Shown: positions 51,474 through 61,172 of the stretch, in pieces
How positions within the stretch are numbered: position 1 is the stretch's first letter
How the letters are laid out: every line of letters starts with the position of its first letter
Source of the DNA: Balamuthia mandrillaris
Taxonomy: Eukaryota; Discosea; Longamoebia; Balamuthiidae
DNA: 64,000 nucleotides
Direction: 5' to 3'
Assembly: GCA_031835245.1 (NCBI GenBank)
Contig: JAVKOQ010000063.1
Location: 1-64,000 of the forward strand
The notes under the pieces: model-generated
The model's input: the letters and a program-made list of their open reading frames with translations, nothing else
What the model was told of the DNA's origin: nothing
Database searches by the model: none
Translations under genes and position numbers: made by a program

Positions 51474-52614
51474 ACATGTCCAACACTATAGTAACCGGAA
51501 TTGGGACCAGCAATGCATGGTTGAGGCTCAAAGATTTGTGACTGCAAGTCATAGGCCATTACCACCAGAAAGTCAAGTGCTTGGCTTAGGCCTAAATAGT
51601 CGTAGCATCTGTTATCAACGCAATCGGGAGACCACGCCACCTTTTGAATTGCGAAAGAATCGGAACAGAAAGAAAAACGAGTTAAAGACAGAAGACAACG
51701 AGAACAGAGAGAAGCAAGAGAAAGAGAAAGAGAAACGACGAAAGAGAAAGAGAAAGAGAAACGGCGAAAGAGAAAGAGAAACGACGAAAGAAAATGAGAG
51801 AAAGAGAAAGAACGAATGAGAGCAAAAGAGAGAGGAGAGAATAGGGAAACAGATAAGAGAGAAAAAAGAAGAGAGTACATCGAAAGAAACTTGAGAGCCA
51901 GGAATGCGGCTATGAAACGCTGCCACGGTTTCTTGCATGAGAACGACCTGCATTTTGCGCTCCTCCACAGCGGATGCAGGGATCTGGGCCTCCATGTCAA
52001 AGTTGATGCCATCGGCATTCTTGCTGGCCACCCTCTCTATTTGTTGCTCTATCCACTCGTGTCTTTTGGTGCCAAGATAAAAAAACATTAAAGAAAATTT
52101 AGTTATAAAAATAAAAACCACAATAAAACCAAAAATAAAAACAAAACAAATAAAATAAAATACAAAACTAATACAAAGAAAAATAAAAAAATAAAAAACA
52201 AAAACAAAATAAAAACAAAACAAAACACAGGTTAATATAAACAAATAAAATCACAAATAGTAAACAAAACAAATAAAATACAAAAAATACAAAGAAATTC
52301 AAAAAACAAAACAAATAAAAATACAAAAATAAAATAAAAAACAAAAATAAAATAAAATAAAAACAAAAAAACAAAAAAAAATTACAAATAAAATTAAAAA
52401 AACAAAAAATGAAGCAAAAAAAAATACCTTTGTTGAGCATTGGAGAGGTTGGCCACAGGAAAGCTGGTAGAGAGAACCACCCTTGCTCCCACGGAATGGA
52501 CATGTTTTGGCGGCGCGGTTCTAATGATGTAATCATCATACAAATATTGTAGACACTGAGCTGACGTCAATCCCAAGAGATCATTTGGGGTTTGCCGAAC
52601 GACGCCCCATAGAT
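50805..52614 (-). CDS. Di-N-acetylchitobiase-like GH18 glycosidase (5' end unresolved)
   Basis: Lysosomal-type GH18 enzyme that splits chitobiose cores of glycoproteins and chitin fragments. The most 5' recognisable exon ends at 52428 and encodes HSVGARVVLSTSFPVANLSN; the next runs 52062-51879. The catalytic motif is DGINFDMEAQ (DxxxDxE, with the acid Glu). Further matches are SFDVAWSPDCVDNRCYDYLG, VVMAYDLQSQIF, LVLALPWYGRDYRC, VPFRGAYCSDA and QMHQIWYDDPASL, ending GVGIWNADLIDY...MWNTAKAF with the stop at 50805-50807. The expected signal peptide and the first ~100 residues of the family are not visible upstream. An open frame continues to about 52614 and then meets a (GAGAA)n repeat. Either the 5' exons are disrupted or replaced, or they were lost at the repeat. 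One intron (about 52430-52062) is extremely A/T-rich. Confidence 0.8.
51410..51472. repeat. (GA)n dinucleotide repeat
   Basis: About 29 GA units in an intron of the chitobiase-like gene. It is (CT)n on the sense strand. Confidence 0.9.
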
Positions 52615-53058
52615 TAAATTCTCTCTCTGCTCTCTTCTCTCTTCTCTCTTCTCTCTTCTCTCTTCTCTCTTCTCCCTTCTCCCTTCTCCCTTCTCTCTTC
52701 TCTCTTCTCTCTTCTCTCTTCTTCTTCTCTTCCTCTTCTCTCTTCTCTCTTTCTTCCTCTTCTCTTCTCTCTTCTCTCTTCTCTCTCTCTCTCTTCTCTC
52801 TTCTCTTCTCTTCTCTTCTCTTCTCTCTTCTCTCTTCTCTCTTCTCCCTTCTCTCTTCTCTCTTCTCTCTTCTCTCTTCTCTCTTCTCTCGGATCTCTGC
52901 TCTCTTCTGTATAACAAATAAAAAACGGTTCTCTTCTTTGCTTCTTTCAACAGTGTTTTATTTCTCTTCCCTTTCCGTTTGCTTTTTTCCTCTTCTATGT
53001 TCTTTGCTTTGTTTTTTTTTTTCTTTGTTCAAAAGTTCAAAACAATGCAGGTTTCAAC
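52615..53058. repeat. Polypyrimidine (CTCTT)n satellite and spacer
   Basis: 52618-52905 is an almost pure C/T minisatellite built from CTCTT/CTCTTCT units. The remaining spacer to the RabGGTase stop is T-rich. The strand orientation is opposite to that of the other intronic repeats relative to its flanking minus-strand genes, so it does not look like one of their introns. The charged Arg/Glu/Lys open frame on the minus strand is a translation of the repeat. Confidence 0.75.
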
Positions 53059-54642
53059 TTAGGATGAAGAGGAAGCAGCAGCCAGCCAGGAAGTTGTTGG
53101 AATCTTAACGCCTGTTCTTGACAGAGTCTCCTTCGTCAAGGCATATGCCGGATCTATCTCCTTCAACGACTCATATCCCAACAAAGATAGGCCTAGACGC
53201 ACACAAGTAGAAACGTGTGAAAACAGGTAGAAGAGAGAACAAGAAGAGAAAGAAGATACCTCCTACGCCAAAGAAAGTGTGAAAGATGTCAACCATGTCG
53301 CCAGGTCTGTCTGCAATGCCGCCCGTTTCTGCATCTTGAGAGGCAAGAATAAACTCGCGCAGCTTCTCTCTGTCGATCCAGTGTATCCTGTCCAAGATGC
53401 TCAATGCTGACATTACCCACCACGAATAACATACCTGTTTAACGAAACAATAGAGTCAACCCCATCGATAAAAAAGCAAAAAGGAGAAAGGAGAAGAGAG
53501 AAGCAATGAAGGAGGAGGAAGCGAAGAAACGAAAAAGAACAAGTGTTTTGTACATCAGCAAGTTTTTCAGGTCTGCCATTAAGTCCACCGTTTTCCAGTT
53601 GCCGCTCGCACAGCCACCACCCCAACAGATCGGCATTCAAATGGTGCAACGCCCCAGCAATGGCCAAAGCTGCTACACAACAAAACGCTGCAGCATGGAA
53701 AACAAAATGGAAAGAAGTTGTTTTTTGTTAGCCAGAGAGAAAGTAGAAAAAGAAAAGGCGAGTAAGGAAGAAGAATCGAAGGGTATACTTTGTCCAGCAT
53801 GAGACTCAGCACCAGGAGTACAGCCAAAGGCACCGTCAAAGTTTTTGCAGGACACGATGTACTCCACCGCTTTGTCCAGGTTCATGGCATCCAGCCTGCC
53901 CAACAGCGACAAGCAATTGATGGCACAGTACACAAACCTAAGCGAGAACGAGGTCAGCTCGCCGAGAAGAAACGATGACGGCGTACAAAAATAAAGAGCA
54001 CAGAGCAACAAACATAAAAACGAAAAGCAAAGAGCACATGCCTTGTATCAACTTCACCCCATTCATCACCAAAGAAAGAACCATCGGGTTGTTGCAGGCC
54101 AGCCACAAAGCCGACCACCGCTTCTTTGTCTGGCAAGCGGTCCAATGCACCCAGTATGGCCAAGACTTGCACCGCGCTCAGGGTGTAGAGCATGTGTGGG
54201 TCGTGTCCTACATTGCCTCCGAACCCGCCTTTGTGGTTTTTGTTGTTATTGTCAGTGTCACGACGAACGAAGAGAAGCAGAGAACGAGAGAAGCAGAGAA
54301 GAGAAGAGGAACGAAGATAAACCGTTAGGGTGTTGGCACTTTAACACCCATTGAATGGTGCGTTCGCGTTGTGGTTGCAGGACAGAAAGGGCGTCCAGCA
54401 TGTCCATGGCGCAGGTGCCCCAGTACACTCCGCTTACTCGAAGATGCTCTGTGGTGTAGTACTCAAAGTTGTCCTTTTTCTATGCACACAAAGAAACGAA
54501 CAGGTTACAAAGAAGCACGCATAAGGGAGAGAGACAAGAGAAGAGAGATCTGAGAAACCTGCTCCAGAGAAACAATGTACTCTTTGTGCTTGTCCCGCAG
54601 AAAAGAAAGTGGTTTCGTCTCTTGTTTCGTCGTATCTTCCAT
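53059..54642 (-). CDS. RABGGTB: Rab geranylgeranyltransferase beta subunit
   Basis: Catalytic beta subunit of GGTase II, which attaches geranylgeranyl groups to C-terminal cysteines of Rab GTPases with the alpha subunit and REP. The start ATG is at 54642 ([15 protein letters not shown]). The alpha-alpha toroid repeats are evident: [70 protein letters not shown] and [11 protein letters not shown] spliced to CYSWW. The C-terminal half contains [30 protein letters not shown] and [14 protein letters not shown]. The zinc ligands (Asp and Cys in ADVCYSWW, His in FHTFFG) are intact; the intron falls between Val and Cys of that motif. Full length, with the stop at 53059-53061. Confidence 0.95.
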
Positions 54643-54877
54643 GCCTATCAAGTGACTTGCAGTTAAGCTCAAACGTGAATGTGTGTTTTTTTTTTAAAAA
54701 AAAAAAAAGGTTCAGCAAAGCACTTGACACAAAACCCAAACACTTCTCCTTCGCTTCGTCTCTCTTTCTTCTTCGCTCCACTTCTGTTCTTTTTTGTCGA
54801 CATACCTAACATGCGTAACATTTCTGGTATCCTTTAAATTCCATGCATTCTTTAAATTGTTTTAATTTATTAGGCCG

Positions 54878-54909
54878 TAACCCTAACCCTAACCCGTGAG
54901 CCCTAACCC
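54878..54909. repeat. Interstitial telomere-type (CCCTAA)n / telobox cluster
   Basis: TAACCCTAACCCTAACCC at 54878-54895 is followed by GTGAG and a further CCCTAACCC at 54901-54909. It lies in the spacer upstream of RABGGTB and supplies the last codons and the stop (TTAG from TTAGGG) of the upstream minus-strand gene. Confidence 0.85.
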
Positions 54910-55041
54910 AGAGTTGGCTTGAGGCGTCTTGTTGGCGGAGGAGGAGCCCTTCATGCGAATGGAGTTCAAGAAGCTCAAATCGATGTAGTTGTTGGCCTTT
55001 TCTGCTCGCTTCTTCTTCTGTTGGAGGATATTGTGAAAGCA

Positions 55042-55084
<43 letters not shown>

Positions 55085-55340
55085 AGAGAAAGAGAAAGAG
55101 AAAGAGATAGAGAAAGAGAAAGAGAAAGAGAAAGAGAAAGAGAAAGAGAAAGAGAAAGAGAAAGAGAAAGAGAAAGAGAAAGAGTGAGTGAACAAAGAGT
55201 GGAAAACGAAGATGAAGAATGGAGAGGAGTGTGAAACAAAACGGCAAGCGAGCAAACAGAGTAGACATAGGGACAGGCGGAGCAGCAGCGGGAGGAGAGC
55301 AGAGGAGAGAAGAGGGAAGAGAAGTAAAAGCTAGAGAGAG

Positions 55341-55372
<32 letters not shown>

Positions 55373-55994
55373 GCAAGACCTCTTTTTCCCAACGTTTAGA
55401 CACCTCCTTCTTCTCTCTGGTTGCCCGCGCAGCGGTCTTTGGTGCTTCCGAGCGGAAGCTGTCATAGTTCACCTCCCTGCCCTCAATGTCCTCCGCATGC
55501 ACCTCTTTGTAGGCACGCAGCACCAAAGGATCTGTTATCAGTTCGCCCTGCATGCAAAAAAAAAAAAGGGATGAGAAGGGCAAAACAAAAACACAACAAA
55601 AAAAAGAGTAGCGGTGCGGTCGGCTATGTTTTCTTTTCTCGCTACTCAAAATCAAACATTCAAAAACAAAACATTAAAAAAAAACGTAGCACTACGGTAC
55701 TTGTTGTTTTTGCTTTTCTTTCACTTCTCTTGTCTCTTGAATCCTCTTTCGCACGGCCTCCATGCTGCTCACCCTCTTCTGCAGGCGCTGGTTCATCAGC
55801 GGTACGGAGGAGCGGTGATAGCCAGCAGCGCATGGGGAGGAGAAGAGGCCGCGGCCTCTGCCGGAATTCAAGCGAGAGGAGGATGATGAAGAAGAAGAAG
55901 AAGAAGAGAAGGAGGGCACAGCGGAAAGGAAGCTCCGGCAACCGCAAGCACTGCTGGCGCGAGGGAGTGCCATCATCATTCGTGGCCGCTGCAT
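54889..55994 (-). CDS. Unrecognised small basic protein, possibly mitochondrial
   Basis: No family is recognised. The first exon (start ATG at 55994, or at 55979) encodes an Ala/Arg/Ser-rich, acid-free N-terminus, MMMALPRASSACGCRSFL, like a mitochondrial targeting sequence. A Ser run, then basic helical residues (MNQRLQKRVSSMEAVRKRIQ, ETREVKEKQKQQV) follow. A middle exon (about 55549-55380) encodes GELITDPLVLRAYKEVHAED and GREVNYDSFRSEAPKTAARA. The last exon (about 55018-54889) encodes KKRAEKANNYIDLSFLNSIR and ends in NSGLGLTG with a telomere-repeat-derived stop. The introns carry (AGAGAAAG)n arrays. A splice choice around 55700-55550 is uncertain. RabGGTB starts 247 bases downstream in the same direction. 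Confidence 0.55.
55045..55185. repeat. (GA)n and (AGAGAAAG)n intronic array
   Basis: (GA)n followed by about fourteen GAGAAA-type units, polypyrimidine on the sense strand. A related array occurs in the chitobiase-like gene around 51700-51810. Confidence 0.9.
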
Positions 55995-56517
55995 AGATGA
56001 TCTTTTTTTTGTCTTAGTTGTCCTGTTCTTGTGCACAATCGCTTAACAGTTTTCGAGCAGCTTTTCCTGTCGACAATGGCCATTTCAAGGTTGCTGCTAT
56101 CCGATACTGGCAGAGCAACTTCCCAATAGTGTCCAACCCGAGGCACTACAGCTCGTGCTGATCGTTCTTCCATCGTGTCACCAGCGGTAATTTGGAACGG
56201 GTACTTTTGGTAATTGTTGTCGACAAGGAAGAGAAGAAAAAAAAAAACAAGAGCCAATATCATTTTTTTCCTCCCTATCGGGCACACGTACGTAAAGAGC
56301 TTCAGCGTTGGCACCACGGCCAACCCCACTTGTAATACTGTCTGTTGAAGTTCGTGCTTGTTCTTCTTTTTTTTTTTGATTCAAAAACCCCCAAAAAAAA
56401 AGTTTTTGATTGATTTCTTTGGAGACACGATTGACTGAACAAACATATTTTTTTTATTGAAGTTTGCATAACAGAGTTGAAGAACGCTCAAGTTGGGTGT
56501 GTAATCCATCCCCAAAG
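55995..56517. promoter_or_regulatory. Divergent intergenic region with GTCGAC sites
   Basis: This region lies between the unrecognised minus-strand gene and the MHNPRGSNN-family gene. GTCGAC occurs near 56070 and 56219. Poly-A/T runs occur near 56232, 56365 and 56395. A minus-strand open frame crosses it (ATG at 56263) but is not convincing. Confidence 0.35.
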
Positions 56518-58747
56518 ATGCCAAGTCCAGCTTTGCTAGCAGGCCTCGCCACCTTCTTGCTCGCCCTCCACCTGCTCGTCTTGCCCTCCCAGGCAGACAT
56601 CTACATGCACAACCCGCGGGGTAGCAACAACCGCCTGGTGGCCGCCTCCAACAACCGCCTCTTTGACTCCCAAAACAACAACAACGGCGGCTACCACTGG
56701 GGTCCCAAGATGCACTTCCTCACTGGCTCCCGCCTTTCCATCGAGTGGACCCACCAGCACTCCTGCGCCAACCCCAACACCCACTGCAACATCGTCATCC
56801 AGTACATGTGCCAGGACGACGGGATTGCCGACCGCTTGGGCTGGGACACCTGGCACATCCGCGACGGGGTGAGCAACGACATCATCCCCGACGACGTCAA
56901 CACTTACAACCAGCTGCAGGCCGACCCCCAGGAGTTCCAGGCCCGCGGGGACGAGCCCGCCAGGGAGTGCGTCACCGGCAGTGGCGACGGCTGCCAGGTC
57001 TACACCTACGGCATGCACGAGCCCTACGAGTACTACCAGGCCTGCAAGGTCAGGCCCAGGAACCAGGGCCTCTTTGTAGCCGACCAGAACCCTGGCAACC
57101 AGGCCACCAGGACCAGACAGAACCCTGGCGGCACCCGACGGGGCTTTGAGTGCCCCGAGGAGAGAGACTACTACCCTTATTGGTATCCCTCCCCCTGGAA
57201 GGACATTGCCGTGCTAGTGGACGACTCGGATGACTGTGACTACTTCACCACCAACAGTCAGAACAAGAGGGCCAAGGGCTATTGCTCCCTGCCGCAGTTT
57301 GCGACGGAGAAGACCTGCCTTGATGGAGGCGGTCGGTGGGACTGGTTTACTTGGGGCATTGGTGAGCCTGATTGCTTTGTCATGAGGCGCGATGACCGTG
57401 ACAACCACTTGGGTACCCTTTCCATTCTCTGCTTCTTTCTTCTTGTTTTGCTATTTCCCTCCAATTCTCTTCTTATTCTTGTTCTCGTTCTTTTGTGCTT
57501 CTTGGCCTTCTTCTGCTTCTCCCTCCTCCCGTTCCTCCTCCTCCTTCTCTCTCTCTCTCTCTCTCTCTCTCCTTCTCTCTCCCTCTCTCTCTTCCTGCTT
57601 GTTCTTCATTTTAACAAGAACAAATATTGGTTAGGCAACTCTGGAGGAGGACCCTACACCAGTATGTACAACTGGACCATCCCCGACGATGTCAACGAGC
57701 GCTGCGTGCTGCGCATCCGCTACAACATCTCCACCGGCGACTACAGCCGCAACCTCGACTACCGCCACAACGGCGCCGAGCTCTCCCCAGTCACTAACAA
57801 CCCCTCCGTCCCCCTTTTTAACGATGACCTCTACAAAGTCCGCCTGGCCGTCAACACCGCCCAGTTTGGCAGGACCTTCCAGGACCGCTCCCACGTCTTT
57901 GCCATTCGCGACCGCGGCGTGGACGACATCAAGCGCATCTTCAACATCAACGTCCGCGGCAAGCGTGGTAACATCGTGCAGGTCTACCCCGCCGTGGAAT
58001 ACGACTTTACTCCCAACAACCTGGACGTTCGCGTCGGCGACTACATCCACTTCCAATGGACCGGGGCGGACAGCAACCCCACCGGCAACGACGGCGAGGG
58101 CACCCTGGGCACCGATCGCAGCAACGTGGTCTTTGTGAACCACCTCAGCAAGAACTACCCCGCAGGCGATCAGGACTTCTTCTCCGGCAGCAGCACCGCC
58201 CGGCGCTTTGCCTATCTTGATCAGGACCCCGAGCAGTGCGCAGCGGACTATCAGGCCATGCTCGACGAGGGCCTCAACCAGGATCAGAGGGAGAGGGACC
58301 CGAGGAACTGCGAGCTCCTGAACGCGGCCTCGAGGTACTTTGATGGCGGGTTGTTGGAGATCACGGAGGACCATGCCTGGACTACCTACCATTACATCTC
58401 CACCAGGAACAACAACTTTAGCAATCGTTCTCAAAAAGGTTTGTGTTGTGCTGTGTTGTGTTGCTTTGTTTGATCGTGGTCTAATGCCTATTCTACGTTG
58501 ACAAAAGGGACAATAACGGTGGTGCCATTCTTGCCTGTTTGGGCTATTGTATTGGTGAGCCTTGGCGGTCTCTTCTGTCTTGTCTCGCTGGCTCTTTCTG
58601 GAGTGATGATGTGGGCTCGTTTTCATCCTCAATCTGGATTGGTATGATACATTGCTTACTTCTTCTTCCCTCTCATTTCCGTTACCATGTTAGTTCTAAT
58701 GCTTGTTGCTTTCTTCTATTCATTTTTCAGGCACACACTTTCTCTAA
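56518..58747 (+). CDS. Secreted/type I membrane protein of the MHNPRGSNN family
   Basis: Exons 56518-57412, 57635-58438, 58508-58642 and 58731-58747 give 616 residues. Without the last splice the frame would end at 58757. The N-terminus is a signal peptide (LLAGLATFLLALHLLVLPSQA) and the mature protein starts DIYMHNPRGSNNRL. RLFDSQNNNNGGYHWG, WTHQHSCAN, CNIVIQYMCQDD and further conserved Cys pairs follow. I recall this signature in uncharacterised proteins of many protists and simple animals; its function is not known to me. A second half (about 58010-58240) contains VEYDFTPNNLDVRVGDYIHFQWTG, resembling a cupredoxin-type beta sandwich. A TM helix (VWAIVLVSLGGLFCLVSLAL) and a very short cytoplasmic tail end it. 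The very strong C/G-ending codons suggest abundant expression. Confidence 0.85.
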
Positions 58748-58897
58748 GCTGTCTTAAGATGGCTAAGAGAGAGGGAGGGAGAACAAAAGAAGACAACGAA
58801 TCGCTTTCTTTTTCTTTTTTGTTTAGATGTTCTTTTGTTGCTTATTTTCTTTTTTGTTATTATTTTTATTTATCATTTGTTTGTGTTTTATAAAAAC

Positions 58898-60776
58898 TCA
58901 TACCAACTTTCTTCTCTTTTGCTTCTCTTGTTTTCCTCCTGCCACTTCCTCTTCTTTTTCTTTCTCTTTCTCTTCTTCTGCTTCTTCTTTATCCTCTTCT
59001 GCTTCTTCTTCCTCATTACTCTCTTTCTCCTCTTCCTCTTCCTCTTCTTCGTTCGCTTCTTCTTTTTGGTCTTCTTTTTCAGCAGCAACAACAAAGTCTT
59101 GCTCAAAGCCATCCGGAATATATCCATAGTAATAGAGGTACCACTGCCTCCACTGCTCTTTCGTGTACTGCTGCTGGGCTCCCGCTTGTTGATGCGGCCA
59201 TCCTCCTCCTCCTCCATAACCAGAAGCATTTGAGGAAGAAGCATAAGCAGCAGAAGAATCACCATATTGGGTATCGGTATTGGGATAGGCATCTCCGTTG
59301 GAGAGAGCTTGCATGTCGGGATAGAGCGGTGTGCCGTACGTTTGTTGAACGGCTTGCCGTACTTTGAGCTCCATGGCGCGTGCGTTCTCCTCCTGCGCGC
59401 GTGGGTTGGGATCCTCGTTGGCCCATCGCACGTTTAGCACCTCCTTGTAGCCGAGGGTTTGGTCGGCCATGGCCTCCTTGGCAAACTCGGCAGCAGCGCG
59501 CAGTTTGTACCTTACAAAGGCGATCGACTTGTCGTAGATGACTCTCACTGATGAGTTTTATTTTATTGCAAGTTAGTATTTGTTGTGCGAAAAGGATAGA
59601 AAAGAGAAGGAGAGATAGAGAGAAACGTACATGATTCGATGTGGCCCCATTCGATAAAGTTTTTCCGTATGAGCTCTTCTAGGTCAGCGCCTTTGACTCT
59701 ACGAAGGCCACCCACGTAGAGAGTTCTGTTGTCTCTGGAGAAGGAGCCTCTGCCACCCATATCATCACGATCCATGCTATTTTTTTGTGTCAAAGGGTGA
59801 GCAAACAAACAATAGCTTTTTTTGTCTTGGGCTTTGTCTTCTCTCTCTCTCTCTCTCTCTCTCTCCCTCCCTTGTGTCGTCTCTTCTCTCCCTTCCCTTC
59901 TCTCTCTCTCTCTCTCTCTCGTCGTTCTCTATTTTTCACCCACGCATGGAATAAGAAGGTCGTACCGATGCCGTTCTCTGCCGAAAACGTCGTAGGCAAG
60001 GTCCAATCGGGCTTCTTCTTGCTCATCTGGCAAGCGATGGTAGAAAGTGCACTCTGCTCCCTGCTCGCCCGCATCGCTAGCAGGTTAGCTCTCCATAGAG
60101 GATTGACAACACACCAGGGAGAAGAACGAAAGACGGAGAGAACACGGGAGGGTAGAGAAGAGTGGAGGTGGAAGAAAAGAACAGTAACAGAGGGAGAGGC
60201 AAAGAAGCGGACAAAGAACCTTGATGCATTTGCCTTTGGCAAAGAAGAGACAAATCCAACTGTCTGGCGCCGCTTTGGTCTCTCCCGCATCTCGTCTTGG
60301 CACACAGCGATAAGCTGCATTTTCTCTGCAGCAACATTTTTTTCAGAAACACTTAGCCACCCACCACAAATCGAAAACAGGATAAAACGAGAAGAGATTG
60401 AGAGAGAGAGAAAGAGCGAAAGAGAGAAGAGGAGGGCGAGAAGGATGACGCACTTTCCCGCGACACGAGTGCTCTGGTAGTCGCCCAGTTTTCTGTGGTA
60501 CCAAATATTGTACATGGTGGCATCTGTGTCCCACTTGTCCACCTCTGCGGCCTGTTTTCTAGCTGGTCGATTGAAGGTGCCCAGGAAGGGAGGGCCTTGC
60601 GGACTGATTGAATCAGTTGGTACCAGCGCCTGCCCCGCTTCCTCCCGGTCCGCACTGGCACTCCCGCCGCTTCGACTGGCACTTCCGCCACGCGAAGGTG
60701 GCCCGACCGGGTTCTGCTGTTGTTGCCACGCGAAGGTTGCCATGGCTTGATCGACGGCTTCTGCTCCTCTCTTCAT
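58898..60776 (-). CDS. CWC2: Pre-mRNA-splicing factor CWC2 (RBM22-like)
   Basis: Spliceosomal protein of the NineTeen complex that contacts U6 snRNA and the catalytic core. Exons about 60776-60454, 60322-60220, 60060-59966, 59776-59631 and 59547-58898 give 438 residues. The family signature KWDTDATMYNIWYHRKLGDY is present. A CCCH zinc finger is assembled across exons: RCVPRRD, ICLFFAKGKCIK and GAECTFYHRLP. The bridging FGRERHRMDRDDMGGRGSF follows, then the RRM with RNP2 LYVGGL and RNP1-like SIAFVRYK, and the FAKEAMADQTL / LNVRWANEDPNP extension. The C-terminal tail is long and Glu-rich. The start at 60776 is preferred; another in-frame ATG lies at 60827 inside promoter-like repeats. It is convergent with the preceding gene. 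Confidence 0.92.
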
Positions 60777-60982
60777 CTTTACTTTTTTCTGCACAAATTC
60801 TCGTGACGACGTGATAAAATCATTCATGTCGTCAAAAAAGGCGAAATTTCATACATTGAGATCGTTAAAGGTCTCTGATTTATGATTGGTGATTATAATT
60901 TGTCGACGTATAGATTAAGAAATAGATCATTTAAGATATCTGATTTATGATTGGCGCTTTGAAAATATAGGGAACCAAAGGA
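60777..60982. promoter_or_regulatory. Divergent promoter with paired 31-bp repeats
   Basis: Two 31-base repeats at 60859-60889 and 60924-60954 match at 27 positions, and both end CTGATTTATGATTGG, an inverted CCAAT box. They are 65 bases apart, with a TTGTCGAC element between them near 60899. TCGTGACGACGTGA at 60801-60814 and ATGTCGTCA near 60826 match the element triplicated before the SerC-Maf gene. Confidence 0.5.
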
Positions 60983-61138
60983 ATGGAAGAAGCGAGAAGC
61001 AGCTGGGTGGAGGAGGTGCTGCCCAGCGAGGTTCTTTTGGTGGCCTTTTCGTACTTGAACGAAAGAGAGCTGTGCGGCTCCTGCGCTGGTGTTTGTAATC
61101 GGTGGAAGGAGTTGGCAGAGTCTGATTATTTGTGGTTA

Positions 61139-61172
<34 letters not shown>

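Noticed and set aside
52567-52950. Minus-strand charged 127-codon ORF with a true ATG
   Set aside because: Almost entirely Arg/Glu/Lys from the (CTCTT)n satellite; no domain and no splice link to the chitobiase exons that I trust.
54878-54909. A chromosome end at the telomere-type repeat
   Set aside because: Only about four units, with normal genes continuing on both sides; it is interstitial.
55976-56263. Minus-strand 95-codon ORF starting MILALVFFFLLFL, like a signal peptide
   Set aside because: The hydrophobic run comes from a poly-A stretch, the frame overlaps the start of the next gene, it contains GTCGAC promoter-like elements, and no family match is evident.
56518-58140. Long antisense ORFs opposite the MHNPRGSNN gene, rich in Val/Gly/Ala
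   Set aside because: Open antisense frames are expected from the extreme C/G-ending codon bias of the plus-strand gene; no start context or domain.
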